The notes under the pieces: model-generated
What the model saw: the letters and a program-made list of their open reading frames with translations, nothing else
Databases searched by the model: none
What the model was told of the DNA's origin: nothing
In this document: positions 1 to 5,324 of the stretch, piece by piece
Layout of the letters: each line of letters starts with the position of its first letter
Numbering within the stretch: the first letter of the stretch is position 1
Made by a program: the position numbers and the translations under genes
Source: Spirochaetota bacterium
GTDB lineage: Bacteria; Spirochaetota; B62-G9
Length of the DNA: 5,324 bases
Assembly (NCBI GenBank): GCA_026990615.1
Contig: JALXDB010000314.1
Location: forward strand, 1-5,324
Reading direction: 5' to 3'

Positions 1-1
1 G

Positions 2-403
2 GTTACAGTACTGGGCCCACATGGAAAATCCATAGTTATCCACACGGGCGAAATAATTAACCTCGATGAAAAAGATCTTCAGTTAATAAGGGTATTAACC
101 AGTAGAGAGGACTTTGCAACTGAAGTTAGAACATCTCCAGAAAATCAGAAAATTATTAATGCAGAAGCCGTATTCAGAGATCTAAACAATCAAGCTTCCA
201 ACAACAGGTACATCCTGTTTTCAATTGGCGACTATATAGACATCAATCGAAACTACAGAATTATAAGTATTGTACCACGGCTGGAAACAGGATTAAAGGT
301 TGTTTATGACCCGGGGTTTATACCGATCTTAATTGGTATAATTTTTATGGGAATTGGGCTTATTCTTACATTCATTCAAAAAGCAGGGGACAAAAAGCTA
401 TGA
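2..403 (+). CDS. resB: ResB/Ccs1-like cytochrome c biogenesis protein, C-terminal part (5' truncated by window edge)
   Basis: Open from the window edge (first whole codon at base 2) to TGA at 401-403, giving 133 C-terminal residues. Most of it is a polar, beta-rich stretch, as expected for the extracytoplasmic domain of ResB. It is followed by LKVVYDPGFIPILIG and a final hydrophobic helix (about residues 103-126 of the fragment), then a short Lys-rich tail. A 'v-y-DPG' turn leading into the last transmembrane helix is typical of the ResB/Ccs1 family. ResB works with CcsA/ResC in System II cytochrome c maturation, delivering and ligating haem to apocytochromes outside the membrane. The stop overlaps the ccsA start (ATGA), so the two are probably translationally coupled. 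The conserved N-terminal helices and membrane His lie outside the window. The family call rests on the C-terminal signature plus the ccsA neighbour; I am fairly sure of it. Confidence 0.8.
   Translation, partial: VTVLGPHGKSIVIHTGEIINLDEKDLQLIRVLTSREDFATEVRTSPENQKIINAEAVFRDLNNQASNNRYILFSIGDYIDINRNYRIISIVPRLETGLKVVYDPGFIPILIGIIFMGIGLILTFIQKAGDKKL
385..390 (+). promoter_or_regulatory. Ribosome binding site of ccsA inside resB
   Basis: AGGGGA lies 9 nt before the ATG at 400, within the last codons of resB. It supports ATG 400 as the start and coupled translation of the two System II genes. Confidence 0.6.
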
Positions 404-1200
404 CCGCAACCATTGCCTTTACAATTCTAATCGCCACAATGATACTGGAAATTGTAGTTATCTTTTCCAGACAGGGTAAAATCTTAAAAATTATAAAAGG
501 GTATGTTATACCTTCACTGCTGGTTGTAACTTCCGGGTTTCTCTTTGCTACAACGATTTATCGAAGTATTAAAATAAATTTCGTTGCAATTACAAACACA
601 TTTGAATCGCTTGTATTTTTCTCGGCAGTTATAACTACTATCCTCTCCATATATAAAATCAGAGCGGGAGAAAGAGAACTTGAACTTATAACCTTTGGAG
701 GAACCGTACTTGCCCTTATCCTTTTATCCATAGCATCCTCACCAATCGCCCCGAAAAATATTGAACCACCGGTACCAGCTCTGCAGTCTTACTGGCTTGT
801 CCTGCACGTCACTTTCTCCTTTATTGGAGAAAGTTTCTTTCTCATATCTTTTGTTTCGGCTCTGAACTACCTGTTTTGCAGGGAATCATCAAAAAAATCT
901 AAATTGGATAGTTTGACAGCAAAGTTCATTTCAGTGGGATACCCTATATTTACTGCCGGGGCTCTGTTATTTGGTGCGGTATGGGCAAGATATGCCTGGG
1001 GAAGTTTCTGGTCATGGGATCCTAAAGAAACATGGGCTCTAATAACATGGCTGGTTTATACCGGATATCTGCACGCAAGGTATATAAAAAGATTAAAAGG
1101 GAAGATTACATCCATCATTGCAATCACAGGATTTCTATTCACCCTCTTTACATTTTTCGGTGTTAACTTTTTACTTACAGGACTGCACAGCTACAGATGA
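400..1200 (+). CDS. ccsA: Cytochrome c biogenesis protein CcsA/ResC (System II haem handling, WWD family)
   Basis: Integral membrane protein of 266 aa, complete, with about eight hydrophobic segments. It carries the diagnostic tryptophan-rich haem-handling (WWD) motif WGSFWSWDPKETW at residues 200-212. Three histidines fit the family ligands: His136 (LHVTFSF) before the WWD motif, His225 (LHAR) in a membrane helix just after it, and His263 (GLHSYR) at the C-terminus. In characterised CcsBA proteins, the His before the motif and the C-terminal His flank the external WWD haem site, while the middle His is a membrane haem ligand; the spacing here agrees. With ResB it would export haem and attach it to CXXCH apocytochromes. 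The length is usual for unfused CcsA. The ATG at 400 overlaps the resB stop, and AGGGGA at 385-390 is a well-placed Shine-Dalgarno. The last 10 bp overlap the convergent asparaginase gene. Very sure of the family. Confidence 0.95.
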   Translation: MTATIAFTILIATMILEIVVIFSRQGKILKIIKGYVIPSLLVVTSGFLFATTIYRSIKINFVAITNTFESLVFFSAVITTILSIYKIRAGERELELITFGGTVLALILLSIASSPIAPKNIEPPVPALQSYWLVLHVTFSFIGESFFLISFVSALNYLFCRESSKKSKLDSLTAKFISVGYPIFTAGALLFGAVWARYAWGSFWSWDPKETWALITWLVYTGYLHARYIKRLKGKITSIIAITGFLFTLFTFFGVNFLLTGLHSYR

Positions 1201-2072
1201 ATATATCCATTATCACAATAACCTGCAACGGGGAATGAAGTACAATTATGAGCCATACTGTAACGTCCATCCTTTAAAAGAACAATAACACCGCCTTTTC
1301 TTCCCCTCCTGGTAAGCTCTTCCACTGCTCTGTTGGAAAGTATCTCGGGATCATAAATCTCGATGCTCCACATATCCACCATTTTTGCAATTGACAGCTC
1401 TAAAAAAGCCTCCCCTTCTCCACTGCAGCTAACAGCACATCTTTCAGATGCATAAAGGCCCGCTCCGGGTATGGGCGAATCCCCCACCCTTCCCGGAATT
1501 TTGAAGAATGAGCCTCCTGTGGACGTGCCTGCGGCCAGTTCGCCTTTACTGTTCAATGCAATGCATCCAACAGTATCACTGCCCTGGTTGTACGCCTTTC
1601 CTGTAAATATATCAAATGCCTCTTTTAACAATCCGGAAGACCTTCTTGCCTTCTTCCACGATTTTCTTTGAAGTCTATCTATCATTCTTGCCTTAGACAT
1701 TCCATGTGATACAGCAAACTTATAGGCTCCTCTACCGGCGATAAGCACACACTCGGTTTCTTCAAGCACCTTCCTTGCAACTGAAATTGGATTTTTGATT
1801 CCCTGCAACGCCGCCACTCCTCCGGACCTCCCGGTAGCCCCATTCATTATTGCTGCATCCATCTCAACATTTCCGTCCATATTCAGCACAGAACCGAAAC
1901 CTGCATTAAAACGCGGATCATCCTCAAGTACTTTAATTGCATTCTCAACTGCTTCTAAAACATTGTATTCTATAGATTTAAATCCCATTTTTGCAGCGTA
2001 CTTTAATACCTCATATACATCCTCTCCAGGATACACATTAACTCCACCGTGCACAATCAATACGCTCATCAT
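1191..2072 (-). CDS. Isoaspartyl peptidase / plant-type L-asparaginase (Ntn-hydrolase, autocleaving)
   Basis: A protein of 293 aa (292 from the second ATG) of the N-terminal-nucleophile asparaginase family, whose members cleave beta-aspartyl dipeptides and often L-asparagine. It has the early HGG turn (residues 8-10), the alpha-subunit block FNAGFGSVL...EMDAAIMNG (about 55-77) and the autocleavage site SDTVG. Thr167 is the predicted nucleophile, giving an alpha chain of about 166 residues and a beta chain of about 127. Further active-site residues fit the E. coli IaaA pattern: Thr185 in TSTGG (+18), Arg195 and Asp198 in GRVGDSP (+28, +31), and Ser217-Gly218 where E. coli has Thr-Gly. TSTGG rather than TSTNG favours isoaspartyl peptidase/asparaginase over glycosylasparaginase, although the Asp-Thr cleavage junction resembles the latter. 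No signal peptide, so presumably cytoplasmic. It is the last gene of the liv-type operon, 25 nt after the creatininase-like gene. Family sure, substrate not. Confidence 0.92.
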   Translation of the reverse strand: MMSVLIVHGGVNVYPGEDVYEVLKYAAKMGFKSIEYNVLEAVENAIKVLEDDPRFNAGFGSVLNMDGNVEMDAAIMNGATGRSGGVAALQGIKNPISVARKVLEETECVLIAGRGAYKFAVSHGMSKARMIDRLQRKSWKKARRSSGLLKEAFDIFTGKAYNQGSDTVGCIALNSKGELAAGTSTGGSFFKIPGRVGDSPIPGAGLYASERCAVSCSGEGEAFLELSIAKMVDMWSIEIYDPEILSNRAVEELTRRGRKGGVIVLLKDGRYSMAHNCTSFPVAGYCDNGYIHL

Positions 2073-2076
2073 CAGG

Positions 2077-2082
2077 CCCCTG
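2077..2082 (-). promoter_or_regulatory. Ribosome binding site of the asparaginase gene; bears on which ATG is used
   Basis: CAGGGG (minus strand) precedes two adjacent ATG codons, at 2072-2070 and 2069-2067. The spacing is 4 nt to the first and 7 nt to the second, so initiation at the second ATG (product starting MSVLIVHGG) is at least as likely. The two choices differ by one Met. Confidence 0.5.
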
Positions 2083-2097
2083 TATTTTATCTATAAC

Positions 2098-2853
2098 TCA
2101 TTTCTCCAGATATCCGTACTTCCATCCCCTCCTGTCCATATCCTCTATAAAGGAAACCACTGCTTCTACAACAACCTCCATCATCTTCTTGCCCTTCTCC
2201 GGTGTTGCCTTGGTTGGATCACCGCTTGCAACAGTATCGGTTAATTCAGAGAAATCCCATTTAACATCCAAATTTGGTGGCAGATAGGGAACCCTACCCT
2301 TTGCCTCCTCCATCTTTACAAGCTCCGGGAAAAGATGCAGGCATATTGATGTTTCTCCCTCTCCTGCGTGACCCAGACCATTCCAGACCTCAAAAAACCC
2401 TTCTGGAAGCAGCTTTCCCGGTAGCTCCCACCACTTTTCCAGAACTGCTATAACCACATCCTTGTGATTCACCTTAAACTCTCTGCCGGCGACCTCGAGA
2501 GGAGCAATATTACCGTCATGACCGTTGATAACAACAATTTTTTTAACTCCATTGTTATAGAGCGATTCAAAGATGTCTTTAAGCACATAAATCAGATGTT
2601 CCGATTTCAGGGATATGTAAAAGCTTCCCTGTTTGTAGTGCTCGCTCATGCCAAAAAATAAAGGAGGAACTACAAAAGCATGGTCTACCCTCTCAGCTAC
2701 AGCCTTTGCTATTTCGTATGCAACATATGTATCTGTTGAAAGAGGCAAATGTCCTCCATGAGTTTCTGTAGATCCAACCGACACAAGTGCAACGTCGTAC
2801 TTTTTTGAATCAAAATCAGAAGCCGTCATATGTTCTATCAATCTATCGTTCAT
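2098..2853 (-). CDS. Creatininase-superfamily metal-dependent amidohydrolase, substrate unknown
   Basis: Complete protein of 251 aa, a usual length for the creatininase superfamily (binuclear metal hydrolases that cut cyclic or linear amide bonds). The first metal motif is GSTETHGGHLPLSTD, giving Glu30, His32 and Asp41. The second is NGHDGN with His112, and the third GHAGEGETS (161-169) offers Glu165 or Glu167 as the remaining acidic ligand. True creatininase has a Glu two residues after the second-motif His (NGHYEN); here that position is Gly, so it is not a classical creatininase. Members of this superfamily also include FAPy deformylase (ArfB), MftE and inositol-pathway hydrolases, so I give no gene symbol. 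No signal peptide, so presumably cytoplasmic. It lies between the binding-protein gene and the isoaspartyl peptidase gene, pointing to processing of an imported amide. ATG 2853 follows a GGGGGTGA ribosome site. Superfamily sure, reaction unknown. Confidence 0.9.
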   Translation of the reverse strand: MNDRLIEHMTASDFDSKKYDVALVSVGSTETHGGHLPLSTDTYVAYEIAKAVAERVDHAFVVPPLFFGMSEHYKQGSFYISLKSEHLIYVLKDIFESLYNNGVKKIVVINGHDGNIAPLEVAGREFKVNHKDVVIAVLEKWWELPGKLLPEGFFEVWNGLGHAGEGETSICLHLFPELVKMEEAKGRVPYLPPNLDVKWDFSELTDTVASGDPTKATPEKGKKMMEVVVEAVVSFIEDMDRRGWKYGYLEK

Positions 2854-2856
2854 CTT

Positions 2857-2864
2857 TCACCCCC
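2857..2864 (-). promoter_or_regulatory. Ribosome binding site of the creatininase-like gene
   Basis: GGGGGTGA on the minus strand, 3 nt before the ATG at 2853. GGTGA can pair with the UCACC at the 3' end of 16S rRNA. The site lies downstream of the 2885-2916 hairpin, so the hairpin does not hide it. Confidence 0.55.
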
Positions 2865-2884
2865 AATGTCAATTATGAGAAACA

Positions 2885-2916
2885 ATACCCGGAAACCCAG
2901 CTGGATTTCCGGGTAT
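2885..2916 (-). terminator. Intercistronic hairpin after the binding-protein gene (leaky terminator or 3' mRNA stabiliser)
   Basis: A perfect 11-bp inverted repeat, ATACCCGGAAA (2885-2895) with TTTCCGGGTAT (2906-2916), around a 10-nt loop containing CCAGCTGG. It begins 17 nt after the stop of the binding-protein gene. Reading on the minus strand, the sequence after the stem is TGTTTCTCATAATT, only moderately T-rich, so full termination is doubtful. Such hairpins behind binding-protein genes commonly reduce read-through or protect the upstream message, which would keep the binding protein more abundant than the hydrolases encoded downstream. The structure is seen directly; its role is inferred. 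Confidence 0.65.
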
Positions 2917-2933
2917 ACTATATCCCTTTGATT

Positions 2934-4094
2934 TTACGGAGCAGGGATCTTCTGAGGCATTACTTCTTTCACGAAAACGAACTTTCCGTTTTTAACCTCA
3001 ATAATGGTTGTAGATTTTTGTGGAACTCTCTTTCCCGGAGGATAGTTGATTGTTCCTGTTACACCTTCAAATCCTTTAGTAGAGGCTATTGCCTCCTTTA
3101 CAGCCTTTGGATCGGCTTTGCCCGCTCTTTTAATAGCATCAATTATCAGGTTGAAGGCATCATACCCGAGTGCTGCAAATGCATTTTCGGGCTCATGGCC
3201 GAACATCGCTTTATACTTTTTAACAAACTCTTTTGCCTTGGGAGACTCAAATGATATATGAGTTGTGAAATATACATTATTGGCATACTCAGGACCTGCA
3301 ACCTGGACAAGCAGCGGAGTATCGTAACCATCACCACCAACTATCGGTTGATTTATCCCAAGCTCTCTCACCTGCTTTACAATGGTACCTATGTCATCAG
3401 GTCCGGAAGAAATAAAGAGAATGTCGGGCTGCGGGTTTAAGGCCTTTAACCGTGTAAGCTGAGCCCTGAAATCTGTGTCTCCTGTCTGGTAGGTGTCACT
3501 TGCCACAACCTTTCCGCCAAGTTCTTTAAATCTTTCTGCAAAGTATTTCTGCAGAAGCAGTGTGTAGTCCATTGCTTTATCGTACAAAATCCATACAGTC
3601 CTTGCTCCCAGATCATTGTAAGAAAACTCTGCTGCTGCAGCGGCCTGAACATTGTCACCAAAGGGTTCAAGAAAGAGACAATCGCCAACTTCATCCGGCA
3701 GAGTGGGAGCTGTCGCACCGGAAGTTACAAAAGGTATACCTGCCTTCTGTGCGGCAGGAGCAGCTGCAAGAACCATTGTAGTATCACTTAATCCTGTCAT
3801 TGCAACAACATGTTTTCTAACAAGCTCTTCTGCTGCAACTGCTAGAGTTGCAGGATCAGATTTTCCGTCTCTCACCTCGATCTTAACCTCTTTCCCCAAA
3901 ACACCGCCGGCATCATTGACCTCTTTCAAAGCCAACTTCACACCATTTAAAGAGGGAGCATCAAGGGATGCCTGAGAACCTGTCAGGTTTTCAATAACTC
4001 CAATGAGTACCACATTTGACTCTTTAGATGCAAATGCAAACTGTACACCAAAAAGCAACACAATACCTAAAACTACAATCAATAATTTTCGCAT
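2934..4094 (-). CDS. livK: Liv-type ABC transporter substrate-binding protein (periplasmic-binding protein family 6)
   Basis: Complete protein of 386 aa. Residues 1-22 are a signal peptide (MRKLL, hydrophobic core, then AFA before Ser23). There is no lipobox Cys, so it should be a soluble periplasmic protein. The mature part shows the two-lobed Liv/amide-binding pattern: an opening strand IGVIENLTGSQASLDAPSLN, NDAGGVLGKEVKIEVRD, a hinge-side loop GLSDTT (101-106), GIPFVTSGATAPTLPD (119-134, where family members bind the amino acid alpha-carboxylate), ILFISSGPDD and VGGDGYDTP. LivJ/LivK bind Leu/Ile/Val, but this family also binds amides, urea, aromatic acids and other amino acids, so the ligand is open and the symbol livK indicates role rather than proven specificity. 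It sits 59 nt after livM and 80 nt before a creatininase-like hydrolase gene. ATG 4094 has a strong AAGGAGGT site. Confidence 0.9.
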   Translation of the reverse strand: MRKLLIVVLGIVLLFGVQFAFASKESNVVLIGVIENLTGSQASLDAPSLNGVKLALKEVNDAGGVLGKEVKIEVRDGKSDPATLAVAAEELVRKHVVAMTGLSDTTMVLAAAPAAQKAGIPFVTSGATAPTLPDEVGDCLFLEPFGDNVQAAAAAEFSYNDLGARTVWILYDKAMDYTLLLQKYFAERFKELGGKVVASDTYQTGDTDFRAQLTRLKALNPQPDILFISSGPDDIGTIVKQVRELGINQPIVGGDGYDTPLLVQVAGPEYANNVYFTTHISFESPKAKEFVKKYKAMFGHEPENAFAALGYDAFNLIIDAIKRAGKADPKAVKEAIASTKGFEGVTGTINYPPGKRVPQKSTTIIEVKNGKFVFVKEVMPQKIPAP

Positions 4095-4099
4095 ATGAT

Positions 4100-4107
4100 A
4101 CCTCCTT
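4100..4107 (-). promoter_or_regulatory. Strong ribosome binding site of the binding-protein gene
   Basis: AAGGAGGT on the minus strand, 5 nt before ATG 4094. It is the best anti-Shine-Dalgarno match in the window, as expected for an abundantly made binding protein, and it fixes the start. Confidence 0.75.
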
Positions 4108-4153
4108 ATTAAGATATTTCATGGATATTTAAATCTGGAAATATGACTACCTA

Positions 4154-5176
4154 TCACCCCCTTTCCGCACTATTATCCTCTTTCACCTTCCTGAAAAGAT
4201 TTGAAATTACAGTCATTGTTATTTCTTTTGTGCCAAAAATTCCCTGCGGTCTGAAAATTATAATTACCATAAATATCAGTGCAAAAATAATGTAATGAAA
4301 ACCGTATACTGCAATCTGGCTTTCAAGGTTTCTAAGCCATTCAAGAATCAGAGTAAATCCAGCGACAGAAACAACCGAGCCTGTTATACTTCCCATTCCT
4401 CCTACAACCATCATAATTATTATAAGGAGGGTAAGCCACAGGTAAAAACTACCAGGAGAAACAACCCCTATGAGATTGGCCCAGAGAGCACCCGCAACCG
4501 CCGTAAAAAACGCATTTACCGTAAACGCGAACAGCCTTACACGTGGGGTATGCACCCCTACCGATTCAGCGGCAATATCATGCTCCCTTATAGCCATCAT
4601 TTTCCTTCCGTAAGGCGAGTTGACTATGCGCCATACAACGTATATTGTGAAAACAGCAGTGCCTGTTGTCCACCAGAGATTGGTATACATGGGAAGAGCA
4701 GAGATTCCTCTTCCACCACGGGTAACACTTATCCAGTTTTCAGCCAATACCTTAACTATGACCAGAAAACCGAGCGTTGCAACAGCAATATATACACCCC
4801 TCAATCTCAGAATTACCAGGCCAACCAGGATTGCAATCACCGCTGCTGTAATGCCACCTATCAACATTGATGGAAAGAGGGATAGTTGAATATTTTGCAA
4901 CCATGCAGGAAGGCCAGGCAACCACATCTTTTTGAGTCTTGGAGCAAGGGTAAGTATTGCCGAGAGATAAGCACCTATTGCCATAAAGCCGATCTGACCC
5001 AGGGAGACTATTCCTGTAAATCCTGTCAGGAGGTTAAGGCTGACTGTAAGAATTATATATATCATCATCAGGTTCACAACGCGTGTTATATAGCCGTTGG
5101 CATAGCGGTTTACAAAAAATATTATGACAAACAGGAACAGCAGAGATATCAGTACATATAACCCGTTGCGTTTCAC
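4154..5176 (-). CDS. livM: Liv-type ABC transporter permease LivM
   Basis: Integral membrane permease of 340 aa, the usual LivM length, with about eight to ten hydrophobic helices. Family signatures: LNLLTGFTGIVSLGQIGFMAIGAY (in residues 47-70), RLRGVYIAVATLGF (124-137), RGGRGISALP (153-162), the cytoplasmic EAA-type loop SPYGRKMMAIREHDIAAESVGV (187-208) that contacts the ATPase, VVGGMGSITGSV (257-268), and the closing FRPQGIFG (308-315). With LivH it forms the membrane channel of a branched-chain amino acid/amide-type importer driven by LivG/LivF. The start is GTG at 5176-5174, preceded by AAAGGAG; livH stops 1 nt upstream (TAA-G-GTG), so translation is probably coupled. Downstream comes the binding-protein gene rather than livG/livF. 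A charged tail of about 25 residues follows the last helix. Very sure of the family; the transported substrate is not shown. Confidence 0.93.
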   Translation of the reverse strand: MKRNGLYVLISLLFLFVIIFFVNRYANGYITRVVNLMMIYIILTVSLNLLTGFTGIVSLGQIGFMAIGAYLSAILTLAPRLKKMWLPGLPAWLQNIQLSLFPSMLIGGITAAVIAILVGLVILRLRGVYIAVATLGFLVIVKVLAENWISVTRGGRGISALPMYTNLWWTTGTAVFTIYVVWRIVNSPYGRKMMAIREHDIAAESVGVHTPRVRLFAFTVNAFFTAVAGALWANLIGVVSPGSFYLWLTLLIIIMMVVGGMGSITGSVVSVAGFTLILEWLRNLESQIAVYGFHYIIFALIFMVIIIFRPQGIFGTKEITMTVISNLFRKVKEDNSAERG

Positions 5177-5177
5177 C

Positions 5178-5324
5178 TTATATTCTCCTTTCAGTAGTCT
5201 TAGAACCGAGTATGCCCTGCGGCCTAACCAGCAGTATTAAAATTAGAAGGATAAATACAAATGCATCCCTATAGCCTGTGTACCCGGGCGGCAAAAATCC
5301 TGCAAATAATATCTCTGCAAATCC
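5178..5324 (-). CDS. livH: Liv-type ABC transporter permease LivH, C-terminal end (5' truncated by window edge)
   Basis: The last 48 codons, ending at TAA (5180-5178), translate to GFAEILFAGFLPPGYTGYRD, then a hydrophobic helix AFVFILLILILLV, then RPQGILG and a short polar tail. GYRDAF followed by a helix and RPQG(I/L)(L/F)G is the standard C-terminus of LivH permeases. This fragment is too short to appear as a long open reading frame, but reading frame, motif and position just before livM agree. LivH pairs with LivM in the inner membrane. The start and most of the gene lie to the right of the window, where livG/livF might also lie. Confidence 0.88.
   Translation of the reverse strand, partial: GFAEILFAGFLPPGYTGYRDAFVFILLILILLVRPQGILGSKTTERRI
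5185..5191 (-). promoter_or_regulatory. Ribosome binding site deciding the GTG start of livM
   Basis: AAAGGAG on the minus strand lies 8 nt before GTG 5176 and inside the last codons of livH. This spacing, plus the product starting MKRNGLYVLIS just before the first helix, supports the GTG. Confidence 0.65.

Noticed and set aside
1191..2072. Naming this gene glycosylasparaginase
   Set aside because: The Asp-Thr junction fits, but TSTGG instead of TSTNG and the overall alpha-subunit pattern fit isoaspartyl peptidase better.
1795..2244. 149-codon plus-strand open frame across the asparaginase/creatininase junction
   Set aside because: It lies antisense to two well-supported genes, spans their intergenic gap, shows no family motif, and has a Ser/Pro/Thr-rich composition typical of a shadow frame.
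2098..2853. Naming this gene creatininase (creatinine amidohydrolase)
   Set aside because: The Glu of the classical NGHYEN motif is missing and no creatinase or sarcosine gene is nearby, so only a superfamily call is justified.
2787..3254. 155-codon plus-strand open frame opposite the creatininase-like and binding-protein genes
   Set aside because: It runs through the 2885-2916 hairpin and antisense to both genes, with no recognisable motif.
4095..4153. Internal promoter before the binding-protein gene
   Set aside because: On the minus strand, TTTCCA and TATCTT could be read as -35/-10 boxes, but the 19-nt spacing and poor -35 match make them no better than chance in AT-rich DNA.
4295..4870. 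191-codon plus-strand open frame opposite livM
   Set aside because: The product is rich in Asn, Arg, Tyr and Ser with no domain; it mirrors the hydrophobic livM codons.
1..5324. tRNA, rRNA, CRISPR arrays, insertion sequences or phage genes
   Set aside because: No cloverleaf, regular repeat-spacer pattern, terminal inverted repeats or transposase/integrase motifs were seen; almost all bases belong to the six genes described.

Overview
The window looks like ordinary bacterial chromosome, tightly packed, with a GC content in the low-to-mid 40s as judged by eye. Arg is often encoded by AGA/AGG and Ile by ATA, which suits a low-GC and possibly thermophilic lineage. System II cytochrome c maturation (ResB/CcsA) implies c-type cytochromes on the outer face of the membrane. 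The solute-binding protein has a plain signal peptide with no lipobox, which points weakly to a cell with a periplasm (diderm). I cannot name the genus.

Layout: on the + strand, bases 2-1200 hold the 3' end of a resB-like gene followed by a complete ccsA/resC, joined by an ATGA stop/start overlap. The rest reads on the - strand, from right to left, as one probable operon: livH 3' end (5324-5178), livM (5176-4154, GTG start), a Liv-type solute-binding protein gene (4094-2934), a creatininase-superfamily amidohydrolase gene (2853-2098), and a plant-type asparaginase/isoaspartyl peptidase gene (2072-1191). The two transcription units converge, and their last genes overlap by 10 bp (1191-1200) with no terminator that I can see. 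No gene-free stretch exceeds 80 bp.

How the genes may work together: LivH and LivM are the two permeases of a branched-chain amino acid/amide-type ABC importer, and the binding protein delivers the substrate. The two hydrolases downstream both attack amide-type bonds and have no signal peptides. I infer an uptake-and-hydrolysis module for an amide or isopeptide compound, for example beta-aspartyl peptides or asparagine derivatives; the substrate is not proven. The order livH-livM-SBP-hydrolase-hydrolase, with no livG/livF ATPase genes after livM, differs from textbook liv operons. A perfect 11-bp hairpin (2885-2916) after the binding-protein gene could set the expression of the hydrolases below that of the binding protein.

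I see no mobile element, CRISPR array, tRNA, rRNA or clearly novel system. The main interest is the transporter/hydrolase pairing and its unresolved substrate.
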